Source of the DNA: Planctomycetota bacterium
GTDB lineage: Bacteria; Planctomycetota; UBA1135; GCA-002686595
Assembly: GCA_016220085.1 (NCBI GenBank)
Contig: JACRIN010000086.1
Span: 1-60,629 of the forward strand
Direction of reading: 5' to 3'
DNA length: 60,629 nt
Part shown: positions 8,345 through 16,554 of the stretch, in pieces
How positions within the stretch are numbered: position 1 is the first letter of the stretch
Layout: every line of letters starts with the position of its first letter
Notes under the pieces: generated by a model
Told to the model about the DNA's origin: nothing
The model's input: only the letters and a program-made list of their open reading frames with translations
Databases searched by the model: none
Position numbers and translations under genes: made by a program

Positions 8345-9459
8345 TCCTCGAACAGCGAACCCGCTTCCAGGCATCCGCCGAGCACGGTGCGGACCTCGGC
8401 CGCCGCGAGCTCGTCGAAGAGCAAGCGATTCTCGTAGCTCGTCGCGATCTTCGTCCAGAGGCTCGCCGTCATGTGCTTGTAGAGCGTCAGCTCGATGTGC
8501 ACGCGACCCGCGCCGTTCGGCGCTTCGACGCGCCGCGTGAAGCTCGCGGCCTTCGAGAGCGCGGCGAAGCGCTCGCCGCCGCGCGCTTCGGCGTCGCCCG
8601 GCGTCCACGCGCCCGTGAACGTCGCGGCGACGCTCGGTTGCACCTCTCCGACGCGCCTCGGCGGCACCAGCGCGAGCTCGCCGATCTCGACCGAGAAACC
8701 GTGCGTCGCGATGCGCGCGTCGCCCGCGAAGCCCGCGGCGAGCGAGCACGGCACGTCGAACGCGTGCGGCCGACCGTCGACCGGCACGTCGAGCGTCACC
8801 CGCGCGTCGCCGAACGAGAGCTCGACCGTTCCGAGCAGTTGGGCGTCGAGATACTGACGATGGAGCTCGACGACGCTCGCGTAGAGCGTCGCGACATCGA
8901 ACAGCATCCCGGTCAGCGCTTCGACCGTCGGGAAGTGATTCGGATGCAGGCGCAGCACTCCGCGGTACGCGGCTTCCGCGAGGTCGCCCTCGGAGAACGT
9001 GCGCAGCGCCTGGGCGTGCGCGAAGTGGTTCTTCCAGTTGCGCGGATCGAACGCGACCAGTTGCGCGGTCACCTCCAACGCGCGGCGCTTCTTGTCGAGC
9101 GCGACGTACGAGCGCGCGAGCAAGTCGAGGATCGCCTCGCGCTCTTCGTCGAGGCGGTGCTTGACGACGACCGCCGGATGGTTCGCGTCGACGCGTTCGA
9201 GCAGCTCCGCGGCGCGCTGGTAGTTGCCGTCGGCGTAGAGCTCTTCCGCGCGCGCGAGCTCCCGAGCGCTCCGACCGTACCACCACGCGATCGCGCCCTC
9301 GAAGCCGCGCCGCCACACGCCCCAGACGAACACGAACGCGAACAGCGCCGCGACCGCGCCGAGCCACAGCACGACGAGCCCGCGCTCGTGGGCGTGCATC
9401 CAGCGCTTGACGCCCGCGAGCTCGCTCCCCGGTCGCGTCTCGCCCAGCAAGCTCCGCAT
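8341..9459 (-). CDS. Membrane-anchored TPR-like protein of unknown function
   Basis: A 372-residue protein. One transmembrane helix (about residues 27-50) follows a basic cytoplasmic N-terminus, so the bulk should be periplasmic. Residues of about 60-180 form helical pairs with TPR spacing (LARAEELYADGNYQRAAELL, LARSYVALDKKRRALEV, FAHAQALRTFSEGDLAEAAY). The C-terminal half (about 185-372) is beta-rich and not recognised. Its start codon shares one base with the DUF4956 stop (TGATG) and its stop overlaps the SGNH start by 4 bp. TPR proteins in polymer export operons usually act as assembly scaffolds, and that is my guess here. No enzymatic motif is visible. Confidence 0.82.
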   Translation of the reverse strand: MRSLLGETRPGSELAGVKRWMHAHERGLVVLWLGAVAALFAFVFVWGVWRRGFEGAIAWWYGRSARELARAEELYADGNYQRAAELLERVDANHPAVVVKHRLDEEREAILDLLARSYVALDKKRRALEVTAQLVAFDPRNWKNHFAHAQALRTFSEGDLAEAAYRGVLRLHPNHFPTVEALTGMLFDVATLYASVVELHRQYLDAQLLGTVELSFGDARVTLDVPVDGRPHAFDVPCSLAAGFAGDARIATHGFSVEIGELALVPPRRVGEVQPSVAATFTGAWTPGDAEARGGERFAALSKAASFTRRVEAPNGAGRVHIELTLYKHMTASLWTKIATSYENRLLFDELAAAEVRTVLGGCLEAGSLFEE

Positions 9460-10148
9460 CAGACGTTGACGTTCTGTTGGCCGCTGAGCAGCGTGACCTT
9501 CGAGTTGCGGTTGACGGTGCGCACCGCATCGAGGAACGCGCGCTCGTCGGCGTCGGACTTGAACTGCACCGAATACACGAGCTCGAGCGCCGTGCCGCCC
9601 TGGATCGTCTCGACCGACAGCAACGCGTGATCGGACAGGAAGCGCACGAAGACGTCGTTGAAGGCGCTGTGGTAGTCGATGCCGTCGGGCAGGTGGACTT
9701 TCAGCAGCACTTCGGACGTCGGCATCGAGCCGATATTGAAGCGATAGAGGAAGTACACCATCGGGATCGCGAACAGCGTGAACGCCGCGCCGAGCAGGAT
9801 GAAGCCCGTGCCGCTCGCCATGCCGACCGCCATCGTCATGAAGATGAAGGCGACATCGCGCGGATCCTTGATCGCCGTGCGGAAGCGGATGATCGACAGC
9901 GCGCCGACCAACGAGAACGCGCGGGCGATGTTGCTCCCGATGATCAACATGATGATCGAGACCGTGACGCCCATGATGATCATGGCGTGCACGAACGACG
10001 TGGAGTACGAGAGCCCGCGGTGGGTCAGCTTGTAGGCCCACGCGAGCAGCATCGAGAACACGAAGCTCGACAGCAGCACGAACACGATCTGCCAGATCGT
10101 GAAGTCTCCGGTGTTGCCGGCGCTCTCGAGCAGTTCGTCGAAGTTCAC
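9459..10148 (-). CDS. DUF4956 membrane protein
   Basis: A 229-residue membrane protein matching the DUF4956 family in length and layout. Three or four hydrophobic helices (about residues 18-40, 52-75, 105-145) surround the family signature SLVGALSIIRFRTAIKDPRD. A soluble C-terminal domain of about 80 residues follows, ending with alternating strands. The start is a GTG at 10148, preceded by GGGAG at 9-nt spacing and 18 bp downstream of the VTC gene stop. From family knowledge, DUF4956 genes often sit beside VTC-domain and CotH genes, exactly as here, but their molecular role has not been established to my knowledge. It may handle polyphosphate or a phospho-polymer at the membrane. Confidence 0.93.
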   Translation of the reverse strand: MNFDELLESAGNTGDFTIWQIVFVLLSSFVFSMLLAWAYKLTHRGLSYSTSFVHAMIIMGVTVSIIMLIIGSNIARAFSLVGALSIIRFRTAIKDPRDVAFIFMTMAVGMASGTGFILLGAAFTLFAIPMVYFLYRFNIGSMPTSEVLLKVHLPDGIDYHSAFNDVFVRFLSDHALLSVETIQGGTALELVYSVQFKSDADERAFLDAVRTVNRNSKVTLLSGQQNVNV

Positions 10149-10166
10149 GTGGAGGACTCCCGGTGA

Positions 10167-10910
10167 TCAGGTGTGGCGGCCCTGGAAGTGTTCGAGGTCC
10201 GCTGCGCGCGCGTACTTGGAGAAGCGGCGCGACATGAGCTCGTGCTTGCCGACCAGCTTGGTGAGCCAGAGCGGCACGGTGTGGTTGAACTTGATCTCGA
10301 GCACGGCGCGATCCGCGGGGATCAGGTAGTTGCCGGTCTCGAAGCGCTGCCGGATATCGAGGGCGCGCGCGTCGTACTGGAGCCGCGTGTCGAACGTGAT
10401 GCGCAAGTCGTGCTCGTAGCGAGCGAAGAACGCGCGCCGACGATACGAGATCGCGACCTTCGGTTCGAGCAGGTGGCGACGGCAGAGGATCAGCGCCTCT
10501 TGCACCACCGGGTCGGCGACCGCGTGCTCCTTGACCGCGTCGATCGCGCCGGAGCCGAACAGCGCCTGCACTTCGTCGCGCGCCATCAGCGTTCGACGCT
10601 TCTGGACCGTCTGATCGACGCGCTGCTTGATCTCGACGAACGCGGCGTCCGCTCCCTCGTAGAGACGAAAACGCAATTTGCGGCGGTACTTCTGCCCGTC
10701 GATCTTCTCCCAGAAGAAGACGAGGTCCGGCGAGTCCCAGTAGAGCGAGTAGACCGGGTAGCCGCGCTCGGTCGGCGAGTGGGGGTCGGGCTGCGTGTAG
10801 GGCTCGAGGTCGTGGATCAGCGCTTCGGCCTGCGCCTCGGCGATCACGTACTTGAACTCGTACCGGTTGAACGTGCGGACGTACTCGCCCGACGTCGAGG
10901 TCGCGTTCAT
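10167..10910 (-). CDS. VTC-domain (polyphosphate polymerase-like) protein
   Basis: A 247-residue soluble protein that is essentially one VTC/CYTH-like triphosphate-tunnel domain. Landmarks are RYEFKYVI at the N-terminus, VYSLYWDSPDL, KYRRKLRFRLYE (basic R-x-R strand), AFVEIKQRVD (E-x-K strand), PKVAISYRRRAF, LRITFDTRL and the closing AVLEIKFNHTVPLWL (second E-x-K). In yeast Vtc4 this fold makes polyphosphate from ATP inside the tunnel. The charged pairs lining it are kept here, so nucleotide or polyphosphate binding is likely. There is no membrane segment, so it probably partners with the DUF4956 membrane protein 18 bp downstream. The start overlaps the FAD enzyme stop by 4 bp. Actual polymerase activity is inferred from the fold only. 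Confidence 0.92.
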   Translation of the reverse strand: MNATSTSGEYVRTFNRYEFKYVIAEAQAEALIHDLEPYTQPDPHSPTERGYPVYSLYWDSPDLVFFWEKIDGQKYRRKLRFRLYEGADAAFVEIKQRVDQTVQKRRTLMARDEVQALFGSGAIDAVKEHAVADPVVQEALILCRRHLLEPKVAISYRRRAFFARYEHDLRITFDTRLQYDARALDIRQRFETGNYLIPADRAVLEIKFNHTVPLWLTKLVGKHELMSRRFSKYARAADLEHFQGRHT

Positions 10911-12412
10911 GACGCGCGCTGAGAAGCCACGGTCGGCTTCTCTTCCTTCTTGCCCTCGAGCTTCTGCTCTTCGTGGTACTCGAAGTCGGTGTTGACCGCC
11001 CAGACGTCGTGCTTCGCGCCCTGCATGTTCCAGACCACCATCATCGCGGTGAGCATCGAGTGGTCTTGGTTGTTGTACTTGTGCATCCCGTTGCGGCCGA
11101 CCGGGTGGAGGTTCGGGACCGCGTCGATGTGCGTGCGCACGTTGTCGAGGTGCTCGCGGTACGCGCTGTCGTAGATCGGATAGGCCTTCGGCATCCGCAC
11201 GACCGTGCCGTCGACGACGAGCTTCGGATCGGCGAGACCGAGTTCGCCGAGCTCCTTGGTCGCGAGCTCGATCAGATCCTCGTCCTTCGACGCCCAGAGC
11301 CCGTCGCCCTCGAAGCAGAAGTACTCCATGCCGAGGCACGTGCGCCCGGCATCGGGCACCATCTCGCGCGACCAGTTGTTGAAGTTCTGGATGCGCCCGA
11401 CCTTCACGCCCGGCGTGTGGATGTAGATCCAGTTGTCGGGGAACAGGTCCTCCTTGTCGAGGATCAGAGCGACCACCAGGAAGTCGCGATAGCGCAGACC
11501 CTCGGCGGCCTTGCGGATCGGATCGGGCGGCGCGGGCTCGAGCGAGCGCACGAGCGACCGAACCGGCATCGTGACGATGAAGTGCTCGCCTTCGACGCGC
11601 ACGTCGCCATTCGGCGTTTCGCAGCGAACGGCGACGACCTTGCCGTCCTTGGTCTCGAGCTTCTTGACCTTGTGCTGCATCCGCACGTCGCCGCCCCACT
11701 CCTGCACGCGCTTGGCGGCGAGCTCCCACATCTGGCCGGGGCCGAGCCGCGGATACTGGAAGCGGTCGATCAGGCTCTTGATCTTGGTCGAGCGCTTGTT
11801 GAGCGCCGTCGCGTTGAGGATCGCCTTCGCGAGCGACAGGTTTTGGATGCGCTGTGCCGCCCATTCCGCACGGATCTCCGTGCACGGAATGCCCCAGACC
11901 TTCTCGGTGTAGGTCTTGAAGAAGATGTTGTAGAGGCGCGAGCCGAAGCGGTTCGACACCCACTGCTCGAAGTTCTCCTCGACCGGATTCGGCCAGAGCT
12001 TCGCCTTCGTGTACGAGACCAAGATGCGGATCGCTTCGATGATGCCGAGGCCGGAGAGCGCGTTGCCCGCCTTCAACGGGTAGTCGAAGTACTTGCCGCG
12101 ATAGTGGATCCGCGACATGCGCGGCGTCTGGATGAACTCGGGCCCGAGGATCTCGTGCCACAGCGCTTCGACGGGCTGCACCTTCGTGAAGAAGCGGTGT
12201 CCGCCGATGTCGAAGCGATAGCCCTTGTACTGCGCGGTCTGCGAGATGCCACCGAGCATCGTCGTGCCTTCGAGCACGGTGACGGCCACGCCCTGCTTCG
12301 CGAGCATGTACGCCGCGGTCAGACCGGCGGGGCCGCCGCCGACGACGACCACACGGTCGCCGGGACGCAGCGGATCCACCGGGCGCGGAGCGCTCTTGGG
12401 TTGGGACTCCAT
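10907..12412 (-). CDS. FAD-dependent oxidoreductase, UDP-galactopyranose-mutase/amine-oxidase type
   Basis: A 501-residue flavoprotein. The dinucleotide-binding motif VVVVGGGPAGLTAAYMLAKQ lies near residue 20, followed by the FAD-contacting segments GGISQTAQYKGYRFDIGGH and TRMP-like VRMPKAYPIYD. The C-terminal HPVGRNGMHKYNNQDHSML corresponds to the flavin-site end seen in UDP-galactopyranose-mutase-like and protoporphyrinogen-oxidase-like enzymes of polysaccharide clusters. It probably rearranges or oxidises a nucleotide sugar in the cytoplasm, feeding the two glycosyltransferases downstream. I chose the start MESQPKSAPRP because the 40 residues upstream are Arg/Ser/Pro-rich and unlike the family. 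It is the first gene of the operon, with a possible promoter about 120 bp upstream. The exact reaction is uncertain. Confidence 0.86.
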   Translation of the reverse strand: MESQPKSAPRPVDPLRPGDRVVVVGGGPAGLTAAYMLAKQGVAVTVLEGTTMLGGISQTAQYKGYRFDIGGHRFFTKVQPVEALWHEILGPEFIQTPRMSRIHYRGKYFDYPLKAGNALSGLGIIEAIRILVSYTKAKLWPNPVEENFEQWVSNRFGSRLYNIFFKTYTEKVWGIPCTEIRAEWAAQRIQNLSLAKAILNATALNKRSTKIKSLIDRFQYPRLGPGQMWELAAKRVQEWGGDVRMQHKVKKLETKDGKVVAVRCETPNGDVRVEGEHFIVTMPVRSLVRSLEPAPPDPIRKAAEGLRYRDFLVVALILDKEDLFPDNWIYIHTPGVKVGRIQNFNNWSREMVPDAGRTCLGMEYFCFEGDGLWASKDEDLIELATKELGELGLADPKLVVDGTVVRMPKAYPIYDSAYREHLDNVRTHIDAVPNLHPVGRNGMHKYNNQDHSMLTAMMVVWNMQGAKHDVWAVNTDFEYHEEQKLEGKKEEKPTVASQRAS

Positions 12413-12530
12413 CGTGGAGAGGGGCGACGAGATGGCGTAGACAGGCCTTGGGGGGAGCGGGGAGAGGCTCTTTCGTCCGCGCGCGGTGGAACCCTTGACT
12501 GTGCGAGACGCGGCGCGGGCGAAGGGTCGC

Positions 12531-12560
12531 ATCATAAGGATCGGCGCGGGATTCCCCCAA
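12531..12560 (-). promoter_or_regulatory. Candidate sigma-70-type promoter of the long polymer operon
   Basis: On the minus strand TATGAT (positions 12536 down to 12531) matches the -10 consensus at five of six bases. TTGGGG lies 18 bp upstream as a weak -35. The predicted transcript would start near 12524 and carry a 5' leader of about 110 nt before the FAD enzyme start. This is a motif match only. Confidence 0.35.
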
Positions 12561-12602
12561 AGGACGACGAGCTTCGCGAAATCGCGGCAGCCCTCGAAAC
12601 GA

Positions 12603-12640
12603 CCGCGGGCGCCCGACAGGGGGCGCCCGCGGAGCGTTTT
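12603..12640 (-). terminator. Rho-independent terminator after the SPFH/RHH operon, possibly bidirectional
   Basis: Positions 12603-12614 and 12621-12632 form a perfect 12-bp GC stem around the 6-nt loop GACAGG. It begins 11 bp past the stop of the small ribbon-helix-helix gene. On the minus strand the stem is followed by TCGTTTC, a short U-rich tail; on the plus strand by AGCGTTTTCC. It therefore insulates the operon that begins at 12412 from the one that ends at 12644. Confidence 0.72.
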
Positions 12641-12643
12641 CCT

Positions 12644-12859
12644 TCACTCAGCGCTGTCCGAGCCGCTCTTGCGCCGCTTCACCGCCTCGCGCAACAGGTA
12701 CTCGATGTGGCCGTTCAGGCTGCGGAGCTCTTGGCCGGCCCAGCCGCGCAGCTCCGCCATCAACGGCTCCGGCAGGCGCAGCAGGAAGGGCTTCTTCGCC
12801 GCCGAGCCTCCCGGATCCTCGCCCGCAGGCGGTGCACGGGTGTCGTCCGACCCTGCCAC
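12644..12859 (-). CDS. Small ribbon-helix-helix (Arc-like) protein
   Basis: A 71-residue protein. After a Pro/Gly-rich, probably disordered N-terminal 20 residues, the segment KKPFLLRLPEPLMAELRGWA reads as the beta-strand and first helix of an Arc/MetJ-type ribbon-helix-helix fold. ELRSLNGHIEYLLREAVKRR is the second helix. Such dimers bind DNA and usually repress their own operon. It starts 13 bp after the SPFH gene stop, so the two genes are co-transcribed and end in a strong hairpin. A perfect palindrome in the promoter region upstream of the SPFH gene is a candidate binding site. It could also act as an antitoxin-like protein, but no toxin gene is next to it. Confidence 0.72.
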   Translation of the reverse strand: MAGSDDTRAPPAGEDPGGSAAKKPFLLRLPEPLMAELRGWAGQELRSLNGHIEYLLREAVKRRKSGSDSAE

Positions 12860-12872
12860 GTCCGCCTCCGGA

Positions 12873-13763
12873 TCAGGTGTAGAGCGAACCGGTGTTCAGC
12901 ACCGGCTGCGGGTTCTCGTGGCTGCAGAGCACCACGAGCAGGTTGCCGACCAACGTCGCCTTGCGCTCGTCGTCGAGGTGCACGATCTGCTTCTCGCCGA
13001 GGCGTTGGAGCGCCATCTCGACCATCCCGACCGCACCTTCGACGATCATCGAGCGCGCGGCGATGATCGCGGTCGCTTGCTGGCGTTGCAGCATCGCCGC
13101 GGCGATCTCCTGCGCGTACGCGAGGTGCGAGAGCCGCGCCTCGACGACCTCGATGCCGGCTTGCTCCAAGCGCGTTTCGAGGTAGCGCTTGAGCTCGTGC
13201 GCGATCTCGTCCGAGCCTCGCAGGCTGGTGGTCGTCAACTCGGTGTGGCCTGCGTCGTACGGGTGCGATTGGGCCAATTGGCGCACGGCGGATTCACTCT
13301 GCACCGACACGTACTCTTCGAAGTTCTCGACGTCGAAGACCGCCGCCGCGGTGTTCTTGACGCGCCACACGACGACCGCCGCGATCTCGATCGGGTTGCC
13401 GAGCAGGTCGTTCACCTTCAGCGCCTTGCCGTTCAAGTTGTGCGCGCGCAGCGAGATCATGCGCTTGATGCTGAACGGGTTGGTCCACCAGAACCCCTCG
13501 TTGCGCACGGTGCCGCGGTACGTGCCGAACAGGACGAGCACGCGCGACTGGTTCGGGCTGACCACGAAGTAGCCGCACAGGATCAACACGCCGAGCAACG
13601 CGAGGAACGCGAGCCCGACGTACCAGAGCGGATGCCGGCGATCCTCGACGGTGGCGAAGATCACGCCCAGCGATCCGAGGATCAGCGCGAGGTTGAGCGG
13701 GAGCACGAGCCAACCGCTCAGCGGACGGAAGGTCGACTCTTGGTGTTGGGGGTGGTTCGTCAT
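12873..13763 (-). CDS. SPFH (stomatin/prohibitin/flotillin) membrane protein
   Basis: A 296-residue protein. Two hydrophobic segments near residues 17-40 and 45-68 anchor it, followed by the SPFH domain from about residue 70: VVSPNQSRVLVLFGTYRGTV, GFWWTNPF, NGKALKVNDLLGNPIEIAAVVVW, then the helical YETRLEQAGIEVVEARLSHLAYAQEIAAAML-type region typical of band-7 proteins. These proteins oligomerise into membrane scaffolds that organise microdomains and protease or envelope-stress functions. The start at 13763 has a good Shine-Dalgarno, AGGAGA, 7-8 nt upstream; a longer frame upstream is basic and unlikely. The ribbon-helix-helix gene follows after 13 bp. Confidence 0.92.
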   Translation of the reverse strand: MTNHPQHQESTFRPLSGWLVLPLNLALILGSLGVIFATVEDRRHPLWYVGLAFLALLGVLILCGYFVVSPNQSRVLVLFGTYRGTVRNEGFWWTNPFSIKRMISLRAHNLNGKALKVNDLLGNPIEIAAVVVWRVKNTAAAVFDVENFEEYVSVQSESAVRQLAQSHPYDAGHTELTTTSLRGSDEIAHELKRYLETRLEQAGIEVVEARLSHLAYAQEIAAAMLQRQQATAIIAARSMIVEGAVGMVEMALQRLGEKQIVHLDDERKATLVGNLLVVLCSHENPQPVLNTGSLYT

Positions 13764-13792
13764 GGGAAGTCTCCTGGGTCCGTGGTATCGGA

Positions 13793-13802
13793 GTGATATC
13801 AC
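13793..13802. promoter_or_regulatory. Perfect palindrome GTGATATCAC, candidate operator
   Basis: The 10-bp palindrome lies 30 bp upstream of the SPFH start, between that gene and the divergent sulfatase-fold gene. The related word GCGATATGA follows directly at 13804-13812. AT-rich steps stand out in this GC-rich DNA. A site for the co-transcribed ribbon-helix-helix protein is a plausible reading, without direct evidence. Confidence 0.4.
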
Positions 13803-13936
13803 AGCGATATGAACGCGCGGGGGCCGCTTTTCGAACACGCCAGCGCATCGAGCGGAAGCCAATGACCCTAAAAGACTTACGCCCGAGCCCGCGCGGCTCG
13901 ATGGCGCTCCCGCGAGGCGGCACTAGGCTCCTCTCG

Positions 13937-15343
13937 GTGACGCGCGCGCCCGCCCTGCTGCTCCTTCTAGGTTGGTTGCTCCTGGCCGCCGCGGCGTGCG
14001 CGCCCGGCGACGACGCGCCGCCGCGACCGCTCCGGCCGCCGAACGTGGTGCTGGTGACGTTCGACACCGTGCGGGTCGATCATCTCAGCACCTACGGCTA
14101 CACGCGCCGCACGTCGCCGAACCTGACCGAGCTCGCCGCGGTCGCTGATCGCTTCACCGCCGCGCAATCGACCGCTCCTTGGACGGTGCCGAGTCACGCG
14201 TCGATGTTCACCGGCCGCTACACGTTCCAGCACGGCGCCGAAGCGAGCGACAAAGCGCCCGAGTGGGCGACGCAGAACGCGGTCGGGCTCGCGGAGAGCT
14301 TCGAGACGCTCGCCGAGGTCTTCAGCGCGTCCGGCTACCGCACGTGCGGCGTCGTCGCGAACGAAGTCTTTCTCGCGCCGCGCTTCGGCTTCGCGCAAGG
14401 CTTCGGAAGGTACGTCGCGAAGCGTCAGCCGGCGAAACAGGTGAACCGAGTCGCGTTCGAGTTCCTCGACGAGCCCAGCGACGCGCCGTTCTTCCTGTTC
14501 GTCAACTACATGGACGCGCACCGGCCGTACCGGACGACGCCGCTCGACGATGCGGTCTCGCGCGGGTTGCCGCAAGCGGATCCGGAGCCGGCGGGCGAGC
14601 TGCTCGATCGCTACGTCGAAGCAGTGATGGCGAAGACCGGCGAAGACGGCGACGCGCTGCGCGAGCGCGTGATCAGCCAGTACGACCACGGCGTCGCGCA
14701 CGACGACCTCGCGCTCGGCGCGCTCGTGGCGAAGTTGAAGCAGCTCGGCAAGTTCGAGGACACGCTGTTCGTCGTCACGTCCGACCACGGCGAGTACTTC
14801 GGCGAGCACGAGCTCGTCGAGCACAACAAGGACGTCTACCAGGAAGCGTTGCGCGTGCCGCTGGTGGTCAAGCGCCCCGGCCAGAAGCGCGGCCGCGTGC
14901 TCGATGTGCCGGTGTGCCACGCGGAGCTCGCGCGACTGATCGCGTCGGCGCTGACGGTCGAGCAGGAGCTCGAGCTCGCGAAGCGCTTCCCGTACGCGCC
15001 GGGCGCGCCGCTCCGGCTCGCGGAGCTCTGGCTGAGTCGCCCGAACGAGCTGAATGCGAGCTGGGGCGAGCGATTCAAGCGCAAGCGGGCCGCGCTGTAT
15101 CTCGAGCGCTGGAAGTACATCCGCTCGACCGACGGCGACCACGAGCTCTACGACCTCGAAGCCGACCCGCGCGAGAAGCGCAACCTGATCGCGCAGAAGC
15201 CCGAGCTCGCGCGAACGCTGGAAGAACGCCTCGCGCGCTTCGAAACCGACTCGCGCGCCGGCCCGGAACAAGCCGCGCCGGTCGAGGTGAGCGCCGAGGA
15301 ACTCGAAACCCTGCGCGCCCTCGGCTACGCGGACAGCAAGTAG
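13937..15343 (+). CDS. Sulfatase-fold hydrolase/transferase lipoprotein with a Thr nucleophile
   Basis: A 468-residue alkaline-phosphatase-superfamily enzyme. After a short lipoprotein-like signal (APALLLLLGWLLLAAAAC, Cys21) comes NVVLVTFDTVRVDHLSTYGY, the metal-binding Asp strand. Next is PWTVPSHASMFTGRY near residue 81, then YDHGVAHDDLALG and VVTSDHGEYFGEH, the C-terminal metal ligands. In true sulfatases the C/S-x-P-x-R motif gives formylglycine; here the position is Thr and the Arg is His. A Thr nucleophile, as in phosphoethanolamine transferases or phosphatases of the superfamily, is more likely than sulfatase chemistry. I chose the GTG at 13937 because it leaves a compact signal peptide and a TAGGCT -10-like box lies 7 nt upstream; ATG starts at 13862 or 13901 remain possible. 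It converges with the next gene, the stops being 4 bp apart. Confidence 0.85.
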   Translation: MTRAPALLLLLGWLLLAAAACAPGDDAPPRPLRPPNVVLVTFDTVRVDHLSTYGYTRRTSPNLTELAAVADRFTAAQSTAPWTVPSHASMFTGRYTFQHGAEASDKAPEWATQNAVGLAESFETLAEVFSASGYRTCGVVANEVFLAPRFGFAQGFGRYVAKRQPAKQVNRVAFEFLDEPSDAPFFLFVNYMDAHRPYRTTPLDDAVSRGLPQADPEPAGELLDRYVEAVMAKTGEDGDALRERVISQYDHGVAHDDLALGALVAKLKQLGKFEDTLFVVTSDHGEYFGEHELVEHNKDVYQEALRVPLVVKRPGQKRGRVLDVPVCHAELARLIASALTVEQELELAKRFPYAPGAPLRLAELWLSRPNELNASWGERFKRKRAALYLERWKYIRSTDGDHELYDLEADPREKRNLIAQKPELARTLEERLARFETDSRAGPEQAAPVEVSAEELETLRALGYADSK

Positions 15344-15347
15344 CCGG

Positions 15348-16352
15348 CTACGAGTCCGGCCACAGCAGGTAGACGAGACCGGCGGAGCACAGTCCAAGCG
15401 CGGTGTAGATCACCAGCATCTCCGACCAACTGTAGTCGGAGACTGCAATCGCGACCGCGGCCACCCACTCGGGCTTGAACTTCTCGATCCCGGCGACGAC
15501 CGCGACACCGGCTCCGAGCGTACCTGCAGCGACCGCGATCGGGTGCTTCCACTCGTGCAGCAACCACAGGAAGAACGTCGCGACTCCGATGGCGATCCCT
15601 ACGATCACGAACGGCGTGTACGTGCCGAAGGAGAGCTCGCCGAGGTTGCCCCACCATTCGGAGTAACCGCGGAACAACAGCCACGTCGACAGCAGCATCA
15701 CGATGAGGCTGAGTGCGCGAACCGTCTCACGCTCGAGTGCACGCGCGAGGACCAGAACGCCGATGGTTGCGAGTATCACGCCAGCGAACGTGGCGCCGAG
15801 GATCGTCAATCCGCCGGCCCACTTCGCGCGGAAGCTCGACTGACTCCAGTAGTCCCGTTCGACTCCAAGCAGGGCCTCGACGCGCTGCGTGTACTCGGCC
15901 CGCGCTACCGACGGGTGTTTCGACTTCGCGCGAACTTCAGCTCTCAACAGCGCGCGCTCTCGCGCGAGGTAGGTGGGCGCATCGAGCGCTCCGGCGACGA
16001 TGGACTTCCGGACGTCCGCGGGCCACGGAGCGCGCCGCTCGAACCCGCGGACGGCATCGCTTCCGCCGTAGATCGCCGCGGACGAAATCAACGCGGTCGC
16101 CACTACCACGAGCGCCATACGCTTGCGCCGGTCCGACCACACTCGCTCGAGGACGCCGACGGGAAACGAAAAGGTCAACGCAAGCACCGCGATCGGCAGC
16201 AACACGACGTGGAAGAAGAACTTCCCGGGGTCGTGTGCCGCGCAGGTCAGGCCCTCCTGGATGCCGATCTGGCGACAGACGAGCGCCAGATCGATCAATC
16301 CCAGCGCGCCCGTCGCCGTCGCCAGCACCGCACCTGCTTGCCTTCGATTCAT
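15348..16352 (-). CDS. Polytopic membrane protein of unknown function
   Basis: A 334-residue protein with about eight or nine predicted transmembrane helices. There are three in the first 95 residues, a hydrophilic stretch at about 100-170 rich in Arg, Ala and Glu, and five or six more to the C-terminus. I do not recognise a family. WSQSSFRAKWAGGL and YSEWWGNLGELSF are Trp-rich loops, and nothing looks catalytic. The start at 16352 is supported by AAGAGGAG about 11 nt upstream; the longer frame upstream adds only basic residues. It stands alone between convergent and tandem neighbours, with a 202-bp non-coding gap upstream in which I see nothing notable. Confidence 0.72.
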   Translation of the reverse strand: MNRRQAGAVLATATGALGLIDLALVCRQIGIQEGLTCAAHDPGKFFFHVVLLPIAVLALTFSFPVGVLERVWSDRRKRMALVVVATALISSAAIYGGSDAVRGFERRAPWPADVRKSIVAGALDAPTYLARERALLRAEVRAKSKHPSVARAEYTQRVEALLGVERDYWSQSSFRAKWAGGLTILGATFAGVILATIGVLVLARALERETVRALSLIVMLLSTWLLFRGYSEWWGNLGELSFGTYTPFVIVGIAIGVATFFLWLLHEWKHPIAVAAGTLGAGVAVVAGIEKFKPEWVAAVAIAVSDYSWSEMLVIYTALGLCSAGLVYLLWPDS

Positions 16353-16554
16353 CGTCGCGAGGCTCCTCTTCTCCAAGAACGCCCGTGGGCGAAGGGGCAA
16401 CGCTTGGGCAGTCGCACTTCGATCTCGTCGTGAATCGAGGCGGCGCTCGGGTGATCGGATTTCGTCGCGGCGGGTGGCGAGCCCGCTCGGCGATGGCGAA
16501 TGCGCGTTCGCGAGGTGCCGAGGCGGTTGCGTCGGGCTCCGCCGCGACGACCGC

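Noticed and set aside
12644..12859. Toxin-antitoxin module
   Set aside because: The ribbon-helix-helix protein could be an antitoxin, but its operon partner is an SPFH protein and no toxin-like gene adjoins.
13937..15343. Ordinary sulfatase annotation
   Set aside because: The formylglycine Cys/Ser and the following Arg are both replaced, so a plain sulfatase call is not supported.
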